Shown here: piece by piece, positions 9,536 to 19,874 of the stretch
Layout of the letters: every line of letters starts with the position of its first letter
How positions within the stretch are numbered: the stretch's first letter is position 1
Notes under the pieces: generated by a model
The model's input: only the letters and a program-made list of their open reading frames with translations
Told to the model about the DNA's origin: nothing
Databases searched by the model: none
Source: Perkinsus marinus ATCC 50983
Lineage: Eukaryota; Perkinsozoa; Perkinsida; Perkinsidae
Length of the DNA: 39,972 nucleotides
Direction: 5' to 3'
Assembly (NCBI RefSeq): GCF_000006405.1
Contig: NW_003208985.1
Coordinates: 196,778-236,749, forward strand
Position numbers and translations under genes: made by a program

Positions 9536-10994
9536 ATGTCTATAAATCTAATTTTCAAGGTCTCGGGTGGTTCATCGTTCGAGGCGAGTTTCGACCCGGA
9601 AACTACCATCGGTGATGTTAAGAAGAATTGTGTCAAAACATCAGGAGTCCCTGCAGAGCAGCAGAGGCTCATCTATAAAGGTCGGATATTGAAGGATACC
9701 GACACTATAAACCAACATAAAATTGAAAGTGGCCACACCATCCATCTGGTCAAAGGCGCTGCTCCTGCTGGCAGTAGTGCCCAACCTGCCGCTCCTCCTC
9801 CTGCTGCTGGTCAGCTTGCTGAGCCCATTGCGAATCCAACACCGCCCCCGTCATCATCGACTACTGCTCGTCCTACTAGTGATTATATGCAACAAGGTAT
9901 GGCCCAGGGTGCTATGATGCAGGATCCTCGGATGATGTCACAGATGATGCAGAGCCCTATGGTGCAGCAAGCCATGCAGGTAGGGCTGCAGTGTGCAGTG
10001 TGGGAGGAAAATATGCACATTGGGCGGCAATTGGAAAAGATTTCGGGAAATTTCGGGAAGATCGTGTTGGTTTCTGGGCGAACCTAGTTCGTATATGAAC
10101 TTTTGCAATTAGTGAGGAAAAATTCTGAGCCCAGTTGCGGAAAGCAAACATATATCCCAACACTGGACGTGAGTGGAATTGACGGCATTTTTCTACGGTC
10201 AGGCACTTGCTGAGAATCCTCAGCTGTTACAGCAGATGATGGGAACAAACCCGATGATGCAACAGATGATGGTAGGCCTATAATTCGTTGTGTTGGGGGT
10301 ATTTGTTGTCGACAGGCCCAGAACCCTCAGACGGCCGCTATAATGTCGAACCCCGATCTTCTTCGGTTCTTGATGAACCCACAGACGATGCAAGCTATGA
10401 TGCAGTTGAATCAAAATATGGTAGCAGTATCGTCAGCAGGTACAGAGTAGGGGATATCGTGATGATTTTGTAGGAGGGAAATCAGCCACAACAACAAGGT
10501 ATGGCAGCTCCTGCGGCTCCGACACCCACGCCTGTACCCACTCCTGCTACTGGTCAGACTATAGTGCCTCCTCCAAATTCTCCGACAGGTAATGTTGTTG
10601 TGGGATGGTATTAATATGGCGTGCTCCTAGGACCATCGACTTCTGGACAGCCAGATTATGCTTCAATGATGCAGGCCATGCAGAACAACCCTCTGATGGC
10701 ACAGATGCTAGGTAAGGAGGATAGATGGTGGGAGAGGGGTACATCTCGTATTATCAGCTGGTGGTCGAGACGGAGCTGTCCCCGCACCTAATCAGGCTGA
10801 ACTGGAGCAGAGATATGCTAGCGAATTGGGAATGTTACGGTCAATGGGTTTTGTCGATACGTAAGCAGCTGATCATCCTGCTCGAATTTATGGTGATCTA
10901 ATGCAGGGTAACCAATCTTGAGGCGTTGCGGGTTTGCGATGGTAACGTTGAGCTTGCTGTTAATTACCTTTTCGATATGGGTGCTGGCAATTAG
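9536..10994 (+). CDS. Ubiquilin / Dsk2-like ubiquitin receptor
   Basis: Seven exons (9536-9979, 10203-10271, 10316-10420, 10474-10588, 10631-10711, 10758-10860, 10907-10994) give a closed frame of 1005 nt, 334 residues. Order: ubiquitin-like domain at residues 1-75 (SINLIFKVSGG, then RLIYKGRIL); a Pro/Ala linker; Met/Gln-rich STI1-type segments (QDPRMMSQMMQSPM, AENPQLLQQMMGTNP, NPDLLRFLMNPQTMQAMMQ); and a C-terminal UBA domain (LGMLRSMGF, then LRVCDGNVELAVNYLF). The family carries ubiquitinated clients to the proteasome, the UBL docking on the proteasome and the UBA binding ubiquitin. Length is close to yeast Dsk2 and shorter than animal ubiquilins. The inner ATG is preferred over the in-frame ATG at 9497 because it puts the UBL at the N-terminus as usual. 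Introns are 42-53 nt except the first (223 nt), which holds a MITE. Confidence 0.93.
9996..10165 (-). mobile_element. hAT-type MITE, copy A, in ubiquilin intron 1
   Basis: This 170-bp non-autonomous element ends in CAGTGTGGGA on one side and the complement of CAGTGTTGGG on the other, and shares its inner sequence with the copies at 11937, 12593 and 32609. The 8-bp flanks (gcagtgtg and gacgtgag) agree at five of eight places. The host intron is 223 nt; without insert and duplication it would be 45 nt, exactly the local norm. Confidence 0.75.
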
Positions 10995-11739
10995 ATAGTA
11001 CGATTGTAGCTATGTATGTAGAGATACCTTTTCTTGTATACTCGAGTTTTGTGTTCGATTAGTGGATGGCGAAACGACGGGCAAATCGCGATGCGTGTTC
11101 GAAAAATTACTTCTAAGATATGAATACTTTGTCTACAACACTCTCTTGAATGTATTGTTTGTAGGGACGGTTTGAATCCACGGTGCGAATTCCACCTAAT
11201 ATTTCTAGGACCTCCCTAGGGGGGGAAGCTGGTAGCGGTGGACTCAAAAAGGCATTGTAGCTGAGTTACCGAAGTCGCCATCTCGTTGCCTTCAGATACT
11301 ATCGCACTGCCAGGCGGAGTCTCACCCGATTCCCTCGTGGAAGGACACCACTCAACTGAGCGACTGAAACTCAACCTGCGCTGAGTGACTGTTGTGTTTA
11401 CTACGGCAGGTGGAACGGTACGAGAGTTTTACCAATGTTTGACACTCTGTATGAAGACCCTAGCTTGGGCTGAGGACTGGGTTGTGTATCAGACTTGGAT
11501 AAGTGCGAATATACAGGTTTCCGCTGTCGTCCGATACTGACTTCAAACTCAACATACTAGAACTCTTATTATGGCAGACGAGAAGTCTTAAGCTATGTAA
11601 AAGTGGAGAGAGTTTCGAAGCTGAAAGAAGTTCAATATAGGCCCTATATTATAGGGGAGGTCATCAACTAGCAACATAGCAGAAAGCCAGTATCGTCGCG
11701 GGTTCGGCAGAAACACAGAAGCCCGGTAGGAGGATTCGG
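10995..11739. other. Intergenic between two convergent genes
   Basis: This holds the 3' flanks of ubiquilin (+) and the carboxypeptidase (-). No coding exon is recognised. A palindromic module lies at 11635-11656. Confidence 0.4.
11635..11656. repeat. 22-nt double-palindrome module, core cctata
   Basis: Centres at 11642 and 11649, perfect. Confidence 0.9.
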
Positions 11740-14246
11740 TTAATGAGCCTCCGAAGAGATGTTATCACTCGATAACCTCGATATCCTTGGAGAGCTCGCT
11801 CTGAGCGTACCATCCATGAAATCGTTGATCATGAGGAGAGCCGCTTTTGGTTGGTCTTGGGGTACGAGGTGCCCTGCTAGGTATACCTGCAGGAATGGTG
11901 CTGGGATGAAATCCAGTCATCGGCGATGACTCATCGCAACGTGGGAAAATATGCACATGGTCAACTGCATTTGTTAGTGACATATAGTGGAAATTGTGAG
12001 AAAATGTAGGGGAAGTATTGTTGGTTCCAGTACACTTCTACTGGAATTTGTATGTATACTTTTATAATAGCGGAGAAACTCTTGAACTCAGCTGAGGAAA
12101 ACGAACACATATATTGCAACGCTGATTTGTCGTACTTGCAAGAAACCAAACATTCCTTTCTCCTTCCATCTGATGCTGCGGAGTTGACCAATTGATATAC
12201 CATCAATACCCTGAGAAACCAACCTAGGGTTCGGTGAATCGGAACATTGGATCAGTAATCCGCAATATTCTTCCTGTTGTTGGCTACCTTATATTCATAG
12301 CGACGAGCGTTGCGGAATGCATTCCGACCGGGCCATTCCAACGCATCTGCTGCTTGTTCGCAGCCGATCCAGTTACCGGCAAAATCTTGATCCCCAGCAT
12401 AGAGGAGAATCTTTGCAAGAGAAGATGTTCGTGACTTCGAGCCGAGATGATGTACACGAAATGTCAAAATGTCCACAATCGACATCAGGGCGACTACCAA
12501 TCGCAGTCTGTGTTCATAGTTCACCAACACACTGCCAATAATACTGCATCACAAGAGTCCCCCCACTGTACTAGAATTTGGACGTTCTAGAAAAGTATGG
12601 GAAAATATGCACACGGTCAACTCGGAGTTGACCATGTGCATATTTTATGGTGACAATATGAAAACTCTGAGGGAATTTTTTGGACAATTCTTGTTGATTT
12701 TGGAACATTTCCTCCCAATTCGTGTATGAACTTCTCTCACGAGGGAACTTTTGGGCGCAGCTGAAAGAAGTGAACATACGTTACTCCAACACTGTTCAAG
12801 AAACTATCTTCGACTCGTATGTAACTCACCTCGATTCCAGCCTCAAGTAAATCGGGCAAATAAAGATTATCAGAGGGCAAAAGTGCATCAGGCCCGAAGT
12901 CCCCTATAATGGAGACCTGCGATTGAAGTACAAACATTTCATCCACATCTCTCACATCGTCTGTGCAGGAGGTGAATTTCTTGTTAACACCAAGTTTCCT
13001 CTGCACCTTACGCCTGTTGAGAAAACGATCCAACTGAAAACAACAGGGTGGAGTCTCGTCAAGCATGCGACCCACCCTCGGATCTCCAACTTGGCCTGTG
13101 CTTCCGTCCTTAGTTGTGATCCTCATATCGTATCTACAATGCGAACCATTTCACTAATATATCCTATCATAGCAAATCTCCTTACATGTTGATGCCGCGC
13201 CTTTTGAATGGAGCACTCATGGAGTCGGCGTTACAGACTTTGGCCAAGCGCTCGCACATCAGCTCTAACACAACGGAGTTTAATTCGAGTGCGAAGGACG
13301 CCCAAACCGTTGGTTTCTCACCGTCGCCTGCTAAACACTGTGGTATACCCCTCGTGCATTTCCCAACAGCTCTAGTCATGTTCAGATATCTAAGAAGGCT
13401 GATACACAACATAGGAGGCTTTGTTCTCGCACTCTCCGTAGGTAGCAACGCGCGGAGCGGTACAGCTTTTAAAAGCCATCTGGGGGAATGAAGGTACCCT
13501 ATCAGGGACGGTTCTATGATATCTCCGTCGTATATCCGCCTACTGAATCTCGGCATTCATCCATCCATTTCCAATAGCTAATCCCCGGAGGTTAATATTA
13601 GGGTAGCGCAGCCCCTTATTTTCTCGTCATATTTTATGCGCTATTGCAGGTATGTAATGACCTAAGCAGTGGAACTGACGGTTCGACGACACTCGATATA
13701 GAGTTACCAGCATACGACTCCCCAGCGATGTAGAAGGCTCTATTTTTATACTGTCTGTGCTGAGAGAAGAACCCTAGAAGGGCCAAGTACCTTTCAATGC
13801 ATCAGTCGCTCGGGATGCAATGCTGGTCAATGATGATTGCATTCAATGATCAGTGTTGGAGGAATATATGTTCGCTTTCCTCACCTGAGCTCGAAATTCC
13901 ATCACAGTGATGGAATTTCGAGCTACAGTAAGTGACTTACTGTAGAATTTTACATGCAAATTCAAGTAGAAGTGTACAAGACCCGACAATAATTCACCGA
14001 AACTTTCCTCATAATTTTCATACTCTCACGGTGAGAGTATGAAAATTATGAGGTGTTGGTGAGAGTCTCACCAACACATGTAGTTGGCCATGTGCATACT
14101 CCCCCCCCACAATGTTCGCCTTACAAGTCGTCAGCGGCTTCGTGCGAGCCCCTCGTGACGGGCGGTCCCTCAGCAAAGCCAGCCCCGGCAGGTTGGTCAA
14201 CGAAGAGGAGGTTCGCTCGGGTATAAGACGATACACAGTTGAAAAA
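11740..14246 (-). CDS. Serine carboxypeptidase, peptidase family S10 (5' end unresolved)
   Basis: Exons on the minus strand: 14246-14125 (SSYTRANLLFVDQPAGAGF), 13822-13791, 13773-13708 (FYIAGESYAG, catalytic Ser), 13661-13544 (HYIPAIAHKI, then NLRGLAIGNGW), an unresolved part, an exon ending at 13186, 13133-13076, 13033-12830 (CTDDV, LPDLLEAGIE), 12410-12288 (ILLYAGDQDFAGNWIG, catalytic Asp), 12210-12136, and 11886-11740 (VYLAGHLVPQDQPKAALLMI, catalytic His). The full Ser-Asp-His triad is present in order, so the product belongs to the S10 exopeptidases that trim C-terminal residues in lysosome-like compartments or outside the cell. The N-terminal exon(s), including the oxyanion GGPGC loop, could not be followed beyond about 14400. 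Two oddities: a 17-nt GT-AG segment (13774-13790) must be removed to keep the frame, and an in-frame TGA stands at 13627-13629. Either the gene is decaying or it uses unusual processing. Three MITE copies lie in its introns. Confidence 0.88.
11937..12124 (-). mobile_element. hAT-type MITE, copy B, in a carboxypeptidase intron
   Basis: This 188-bp copy starts CAACGTGGGAAAATATGC and ends in the complement of CAGCGTTGCAATATATG. The flanking octamers actcatcg and atttgtcg agree at five of eight places, all differences being transitions. The intron is 249 nt (11887-12135); removing insert plus duplication leaves 53 nt. Confidence 0.75.
12593..12794 (-). mobile_element. hAT-type MITE, copy C, in a carboxypeptidase intron
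   Basis: This 202-bp copy is flanked by TTCTAGAA (12585-12592) and TTCAAGAA (12795-12802), an 8-bp target duplication with one change. Just inside one end lies a 45-bp palindrome (12602-12646; arms of 22 with one mismatch, one-base centre at 12624) that other copies lack in this form. Confidence 0.82.
13851..14114 (+). mobile_element. hAT-type MITE, copy E, expanded by palindromes
   Basis: The left end reads CAGTGTTGGAGGAATATATG and the right end resembles the other terminus (atgtgcatactcccc). The copy is longer than its relatives because it holds four perfect inverted repeats with one-base centres: 13888-13924 (arms 18), 13923-13945 (arms 11), 14007-14053 (arms 23) and 14053-14077 (arms 12). 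It fills most of a 302-nt carboxypeptidase intron. No clear 8-bp duplication remains. Confidence 0.65.
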
Positions 14247-14399
14247 CTATGCGGAGCGAAGATCGCGTACAGTCTGGTGACACTCTGTTGGAAATTGAGG
14301 AGTTCTGTGGAGCAGAATAGCGGCATTCCATCCGACGAAGACCAACCGTACTGTATAGGCTACTGTAATGCCTCAAGATACGAGGCATTTTTTCTACAA

Positions 14400-15160
14400 A
14401 GCGTTTAATCCAAGAAAATGGAAACACTACTATGGTAGATACTATGGTTATCGATTATACACATAAACTGAACTGGCTGGGCCTTGTTGTAGTAGTCTGT
14501 GGATGTTTACGTTCACCTTCGCGCTTCGGACTGTTAAGTATTGGCTACGTTTTGAACGAGAACAGCGCATCGGCCGAGTCGCTCTTCCTTTGCAATAAGA
14601 GAAGCAGCCCGGTCATTGGGTGTTCACCACCAGCCAAGGGTTCTGCTAGCCGATGGAGCAAGCAGCATCACCCGAGGATGGAGAAGAGTGAGATAGAATT
14701 CAGCTCGGGACATTTCTCTGTATTCTTTTTCCTCTGAGGAATGTGGCTATCACTGAAGAATTAGTGGCAGGAATAAGGATGAAGGGCTCGGATGCATCTA
14801 TCTAACGGTTTTGCATACTAGAAACGGTTAGATCCGCCTCTAGTTTTACACCTCTAGCCGAATTGGCAACACAGTGGTTTTTGATGATAGAGGGGTACGG
14901 GGAAAGTAGAGATTCCGTCTAACTCATACTCTAGGGTAAGTCACGAACACCATTGCCTAGCTCGAATAGGATTCTAAACGCAGTAACTCGAACAATACGA
15001 GCCCACAACTCGAAATTGCGCAATTGGCGCGATATTAGTGGCCCAAGAAATGGGATTGGCCGGGAGCGCGAAATTTGTGGCCAAATTTGTGGATCGATAG
15101 ACGCCCGAGAATTGAGCGGTGTCCTAAGTCTAAGGGAGTGTCAAGCGGTCAAGTCAGCAC
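14400..15160. other. Intergenic, no recognised gene
   Basis: This could contain the 5' exons and promoter of the carboxypeptidase, but no motif of its N-terminal region was recognised. A direct repeat aaatttgtgg occurs near 15072-15092. Confidence 0.3.
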
Positions 15161-15409
15161 GTTCCAACTTGGATACCGTATCCAAGTAGACCCTGGAACT
15201 TCCAAGGTCTACACCTCGCCACACATTCTTAGCATATCCGGTTTCTCGTGCACAGCCACCACAACGAGTATCATCTTGCGGCTCAGGGAGGTGTGTGCTT
15301 ATGCTTTACCTGATATGACCTCCAAGTTCCAGCCTGAAACTTTCAGGGCCTAACTCTCCGTAGTTAGTGAGAAGTCGAAGCCGGGTAAAAAGTTTTCTCC
15401 ACATATTCT

Positions 15410-15431
15410 TAGCATAGTATGCTAAGCATAC
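15410..15431. repeat. 22-nt double-palindrome module, core tatgct
   Basis: Centres at 15417 and 15424, perfect. Confidence 0.9.
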
Positions 15432-15492
15432 ACGTGTTGAAATTGCGCCTCAAAATATCAACTTTTAGTGGGGGAGTATATCTATAACTCCG

Positions 15493-15514
15493 CTCCTGAA
15501 TCAGGAGTCCTGAT
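15493..15514. repeat. 22-nt double-palindrome module, core tcagga
   Basis: Centres at 15500 and 15507, perfect. Confidence 0.9.
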
Positions 15515-15576
15515 CTAGTGCTATACATCAACATAGCCATGGCCGTCCATTCCACCCATGGCCGTCCTGTTACGTC

Positions 15577-15598
15577 GTGCTAAGTTAGCACTGCTAAC
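15577..15598. repeat. 22-nt double-palindrome module, core ttagca
   Basis: Centres at 15584 and 15591, perfect. Confidence 0.9.
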
Positions 15599-15639
15599 TA
15601 TTGTGACTCGTCACTCGCACAGTGCGAGTGACGAGTGCG

Positions 15640-17914
15640 AGTCGCACTGGAGTTGGTTTATGGTTTGGCAGTCCGTGGCAATTTCCACACCCCGGGTAAC
15701 GTTTTTGCTGAGGGTGTCTCCCAGAAATTGACGTACACTGACCTTTACACTGTTTTACGTACGGGCTTTCTCAAGGACGACCCAATATACCAACGTTTGC
15801 AACGCGAGTCTCCGAGCACTGATGGTGCCACTTTGTGGCGGGCGGCTATTGATGAGGTCGATAACCACACCATGGCTGGCCCCATCGACGGCGACAGTTA
15901 TGCGACTGACTATTTGATTTCACGTAGATTTCCCGTACGCCAGGTCTCCAAAACGAGGCCCTGTGACGATTACACTGCGTCGGGTCTGAACGATTGCCAA
16001 TACTTCGATCGTCCCATGGCTCTACCCACCATTGACTTGATTACACAGATGTACAACGCTCTGTCGGGTTCCTGGCCTGATGATCTTGATCCGCATATGG
16101 AGTGCTGATCGCTAGAGTGCTTATCGGCAAGTCGCGTCGTTTCCTCCACACACTTTCTCTGCTCTTGTCGCTATTCGTAATCCGTCTCCGCCGCATTTAT
16201 ATTTGTTTAGACACTTCGCTCAGGCTTTTGGAGCCAGATCGAGTGTCTGGAACTATCTACGAGTATCACAAGCATTGGTCTTCCTCTCCAGGGCATATTT
16301 TTCCACTATCGTCGTTAGCTATATCGATGATTTTTCTGGCGGCGAAGGTGTATCGACTGTCGACTCAGCCTACTCTTCCTTCCTCTTTTTGAACTCTATT
16401 CTAGGCTGGAAATTAAAAACTTCGAAAAGTTCTTCACCTTCTCATGCCATGGTTCTTTTAGGCATCGAAATATCTGTCTACAAACGAGCTGTTTCTCTTT
16501 CTGTTCCGCGTGAAAAATTACATCGTATTTGTGGTTCTCTTGTCAATATTCTCTCATCGGGAGTTCTACCTTTTGGTCGAGCCTTGAAATTATGCGGTAA
16601 GTTAAATTTTGCTGCTTCCACCTTTGCTTCCTGTGCTGGTAGACCCTTCATTCGGGTGCTTTACGATCATATCCATTTTGGACGTAAGTCCGGTTCGTCT
16701 TCCCAGTCACACTGCCATCGATTGTCTCCGATCATTGCTTTTTCTTTTACGCAGCTTCTCTGATGGACGATGCTTGACGTTATCCTCATTACATAGCTTT
16801 CCTGCGGCTGTCATATACTCTGATGCCGATGGGGATTGCCGTCTTGGAGGCTCCAACTTGGAGCATGCCTTATTCGTCTCCACCACAAAAATGTCTACTT
16901 CTCAGAACCCTTACCTTTGTCTCTCTCGGCCATCTCTTGTTCCGATCCACCTAACATAGTCTTCCAAGAATGTTGTGCAACCCTCTGTGCAATCTCGACA
17001 TTTGGTCCCATGCTCCGTAATCATCGTGTGATGATCTTCATCGATGCTACATTTGTAGAACACATGATCTTGAAAGGTTCGTCCAAATCGCCTTCGCTCA
17101 ATCGCCTGGGACTCGCGTTCTGGCTCTTAGCTGCAAAGATCGTCATTTCGATGTGGATTGGTGGTATACGAAGTCAATTTAACTTGGCTGATGCTCCTTC
17201 GCGTAGACTTTATCATGACTTCTTTTCTTGGGATCGGTATAGGTTGATAAGTTCGCGTCCATCTTTATTACATTATGGAAATTGTCAGCATGCCCTCACG
17301 AGTCGTGAGTCACGACGTGATGTTATAATATTCATGACTCGTGTAAGTATGTTTCTTGCTTTGCGTTTTGCACTCTTTGTTCATTCGTCAGCAGAAACTC
17401 TTCATTTCTCTCAATGTCTGACGAGATTCTCTTTCCACTGCATGTTGCTGCTGCGAGACTAAAGCTGCAACGGCTGCGAAGTGCTCGATTACAGTCGTCA
17501 TATACATCCACATCGGTATCACGCCGCATACTTGTAGATCCTTCCACTGTAATTGCGTCCACACGACCTTATACTTCGAACAATAAGAGAATACACGATA
17601 TTGTTGCAGCCTTCCCTCCGACTAACCAGCTATCGTTCCTTAAATCCATGAGAGATCAGAACATCAACATTACCCCACTCATCGAAAGAGCAGCTTCCGA
17701 ACTACCTTTGCGCTCTGTTCTTCCGTCTACATTAGCAAGCTACAACGCCGGTCTACGTCACTACGTTGCATTCTGTCGTTTATGGTCCGAGTTGTCGGGT
17801 ACCTCCTTCGGATTTTTATCTCCGTCAGCGTCGATGCTGATGCGTTGGCTTGCTACATACCGCGACGCTTTGACCCAAGCTTGTGAGAGCTTGGAAAAGG
17901 AATGGATAAGATGA
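15640..17914 (+). mobile_element. Tyrosine-recombinase (DIRS/Ngaro-like) retroelement, broken
   Basis: Parts in order are the N-terminal RT fingers (RRFPVRQVSKTRPCDDY, 15636-16100), the RT palm with YIDDFSGG (about 16318-16342) and thumb, an RNase H region (MIFIDAT, later NLADAPSR; about 17030-17220), and the core-binding part of a tyrosine recombinase (LASYNAGLRHYVAFCR; about 17740-17790). No DDE integrase follows, which together with the recombinase separates it from Ty3/gypsy. The copy is broken in several places and its recombinase catalytic half is not seen, so it is a fossil of moderate age. Its termini are undefined. Confidence 0.75.
17295..17316. repeat. 22-nt double-palindrome module, core tcgtga
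   Basis: Centres at 17302 and 17309, perfect; a third short palindrome follows, centred at 17315. It lies within the tyrosine-recombinase retroelement fossil. Confidence 0.9.
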
Positions 17915-19038
17915 CGGCTGAGGAGTGTTTAGTGCCAAGTCGCGTAGAAAATATAGGCAGACGAGTGTATGTTAGACAACAAGTAGCATATGGAGCCGTA
18001 GAATATGAATGTATGCAGTTTTACAAACTTTATAGTGGCTCCCTTAGGGTTCTGTCTACTTGACTCTGTCTATGACGCCGTTAGCATACAAGGCGCGATC
18101 TGGAGCATCGATCCGCATATCATCAGTCATATTATCGTCAGTTTCGTACGGTGTGTCATCCGATCGCAACATTCTGATATACGCGATTCTGTCTGTAGGC
18201 GCTGAAGTATCATTGACCTGCACACACATTGACACTAAGAGTCTTGGTCTGAGACGGACGAACATAATAATGTGTTTTAGCAAATTAGAGAGGCGGTTCA
18301 CTACAATTTGTAGTCTATAAATGCACTCCCATCGTGGTGTCTCTCTCAGCCATTTCATCATACGGTGATATGTGTTTCTCTCTGAGATTTGATACGGCAC
18401 ACATCGACGGAGTGAAAGCGCCTGCTATTTGCGCAATATAATCTCATCGATGCTTCTCTAGCCTAACACATTTCGTCAGTGTTTTCTTGTTGGAGTTGTA
18501 TTCTCGGTTTGCCACTTACGGGAGTAGACGTTCGGCAACGTACTTCAAGGACTTCAGCAAGACTCGTGCAAGCGACACTGATCTTAACTTAAGATTGATT
18601 CTGGGAGCTCTTGCTCGTCAGTGTGCAAATCATCAACTGAAAACACGATACATTGGTTGTGCGAAAGAATATTGATGAGAGGCGGCGGACGAAATCAAGA
18701 TGGTCCGGAAAAGTTGTCTAGATTGAAGTCATCTGAAGCTGTTCAAAGCCGCGAGATAACATAAAGGCTCCTCAAGGCCTCGAGCAGAAGCATTGGCTGT
18801 TAAAATGCAGGAAGCACTTCTCGCCTTCAGGGCATGGTGGATTGCAACTGCCAGTGGCACATTCATAAGTGGGCTGGACCAGGGAACGGAGTTGGGCGTC
18901 GCATTGTGGTACGATGGAGAGCAGGGCAAACCAAATGATGGTGATCAGGGAAAAGTAGGTCTTAACCATTTTAGATAATAACGGATATTAAATAACCTGT
19001 ATGAGGAAGCCTTTAGGATGTTCATTCACGTCATGTCA
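17915..19038. other. Intergenic, no recognised gene
   Basis: Only short unsupported frames occur. One 15-bp palindrome with a one-base centre lies at 18581-18595. Confidence 0.4.
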
Positions 19039-19043
19039 CGGCT

Positions 19044-19269
19044 TGTTCGCGCGCGTATGCACGAATCTCGCTCGCCCATTGTTCGTTGCGTGAAACGGCT
19101 CGCAGCCCCCAGGCTGAAATGGACAAGATAAGAAGCCTTATTACCTACTATGGATATCCCAAGTGTTGTTGAGTCAACCAGTGCGGGTGTTACTACTAAC
19201 ATGGTGGAGAACCCGCTGGCTGAGCCCCTTGAAGTCCTCGGTATTGCTGAACGGGTGTTACTACTAACT
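19044..19269 (+). mobile_element. Remnant LTR element, same family as 19717-25744
   Basis: One LTR (19044-19201, 158 bp, about 96 percent identical to the young copy, six differences) is followed by about 53 bp of internal sequence and then the last 17 bp of a second LTR. A 5-bp target duplication CGGCT (19039-19043 and 19270-19274) flanks the whole, showing that it was once a full insertion whose interior was lost. It is older than its neighbour. Confidence 0.85.
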
Positions 19270-19693
19270 CGGCTACCGTATGCGCACAACCGCCGTTGTG
19301 CGCGCATAGGTACTCCGACGGAGTCTCTCCATACACCGGATATTGTACGACATACTACGCCCTAGCTGTGGATTCGCCAGCAACAACGAGGCTTTTGAAG
19401 GGTCCGAGTTCACTCCGCTTCTCTCATGCTTGTCGGTACGAGATGTGGCTGTGTAACAACGCGTTGGCAACCGCTCCCTATACATGCGTGAGAAACTAGT
19501 TCTGACAACTCATGATAATCACAAAATAACGAATGTTCGTCGAAAAATTTCCTCCCCCCTGGCCAGAAGGTTATCACTTAGTCCCAGATCGCTGTTTTAC
19601 CGTCATTTACAATCTTGTATCGAATACCGACTCTTGTAAAGGAACGCGGTTTCTTGGAGGAATATTCACGAGAGTCCCCTCGTGAAAGTACTG

Positions 19694-19710
19694 CTGTGCG
19701 GACCGCACAG
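19694..19710. repeat. Perfect palindrome with one-base centre, arms 8
   Basis: Arms ctgtgcgg and ccgcacag around 19702, immediately outside the target duplication of the young LTR element. Confidence 0.85.
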
Positions 19711-19716
19711 GGTGGC

Positions 19717-19874
19717 TGTTCGCGCGCGTATGCACGAATCTCGCTCGCCCATTATTCGTTGCATGAAACGGCTCGCAGCCCTCAGGCTGAAATGGATAAG
19801 ATAAGAAGCCTTATTACCTATTATGGCTATCCCAAGTGTTGTTGAGTCAACCAGTGCGGGTGTTACTACTAACA
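19717..19874 (+). repeat. 5' LTR of the young element
   Basis: 158 bp, identical to 25587-25744. It contains the gag start codon (19823). Confidence 0.95.

Larger units (their letters stand above)
15167..15648. repeat. Dense field of perfect short palindromes
   Basis: In about 480 bp there are at least eleven inverted repeats with a one-base centre: 15167-15187 (arms 10), 15186-15212 (arms 13, one mismatch), 15333-15347 (7), 15408-15426 (9), 15417-15431 (7), 15493-15507 (7), 15500-15514 (7), 15577-15591 (7), 15583-15599 (8), 15606-15636 (15) and 15634-15648 (7). A motif ctccacatattcttagcata-like also recurs at 15220 and 15400. The field abuts the tyrosine-recombinase retroelement and could include its degraded terminal repeats. 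Confidence 0.85.

Noticed and set aside
12317-12541. Plus-strand frame opposite the carboxypeptidase
   Set aside because: It overlaps the exon with the catalytic Asp on the other strand and has no independent support.
13627-13629. TGA read as tryptophan (variant genetic code)
   Set aside because: Two other genes in the window end at TGA and no other exon has an internal TGA, so a code change is not supported.
15167-15648. CRISPR array or transcription terminators
   Set aside because: There is no constant repeat with regular spacers; every palindrome has a different sequence, and the genome is eukaryotic with no U-tract pattern.
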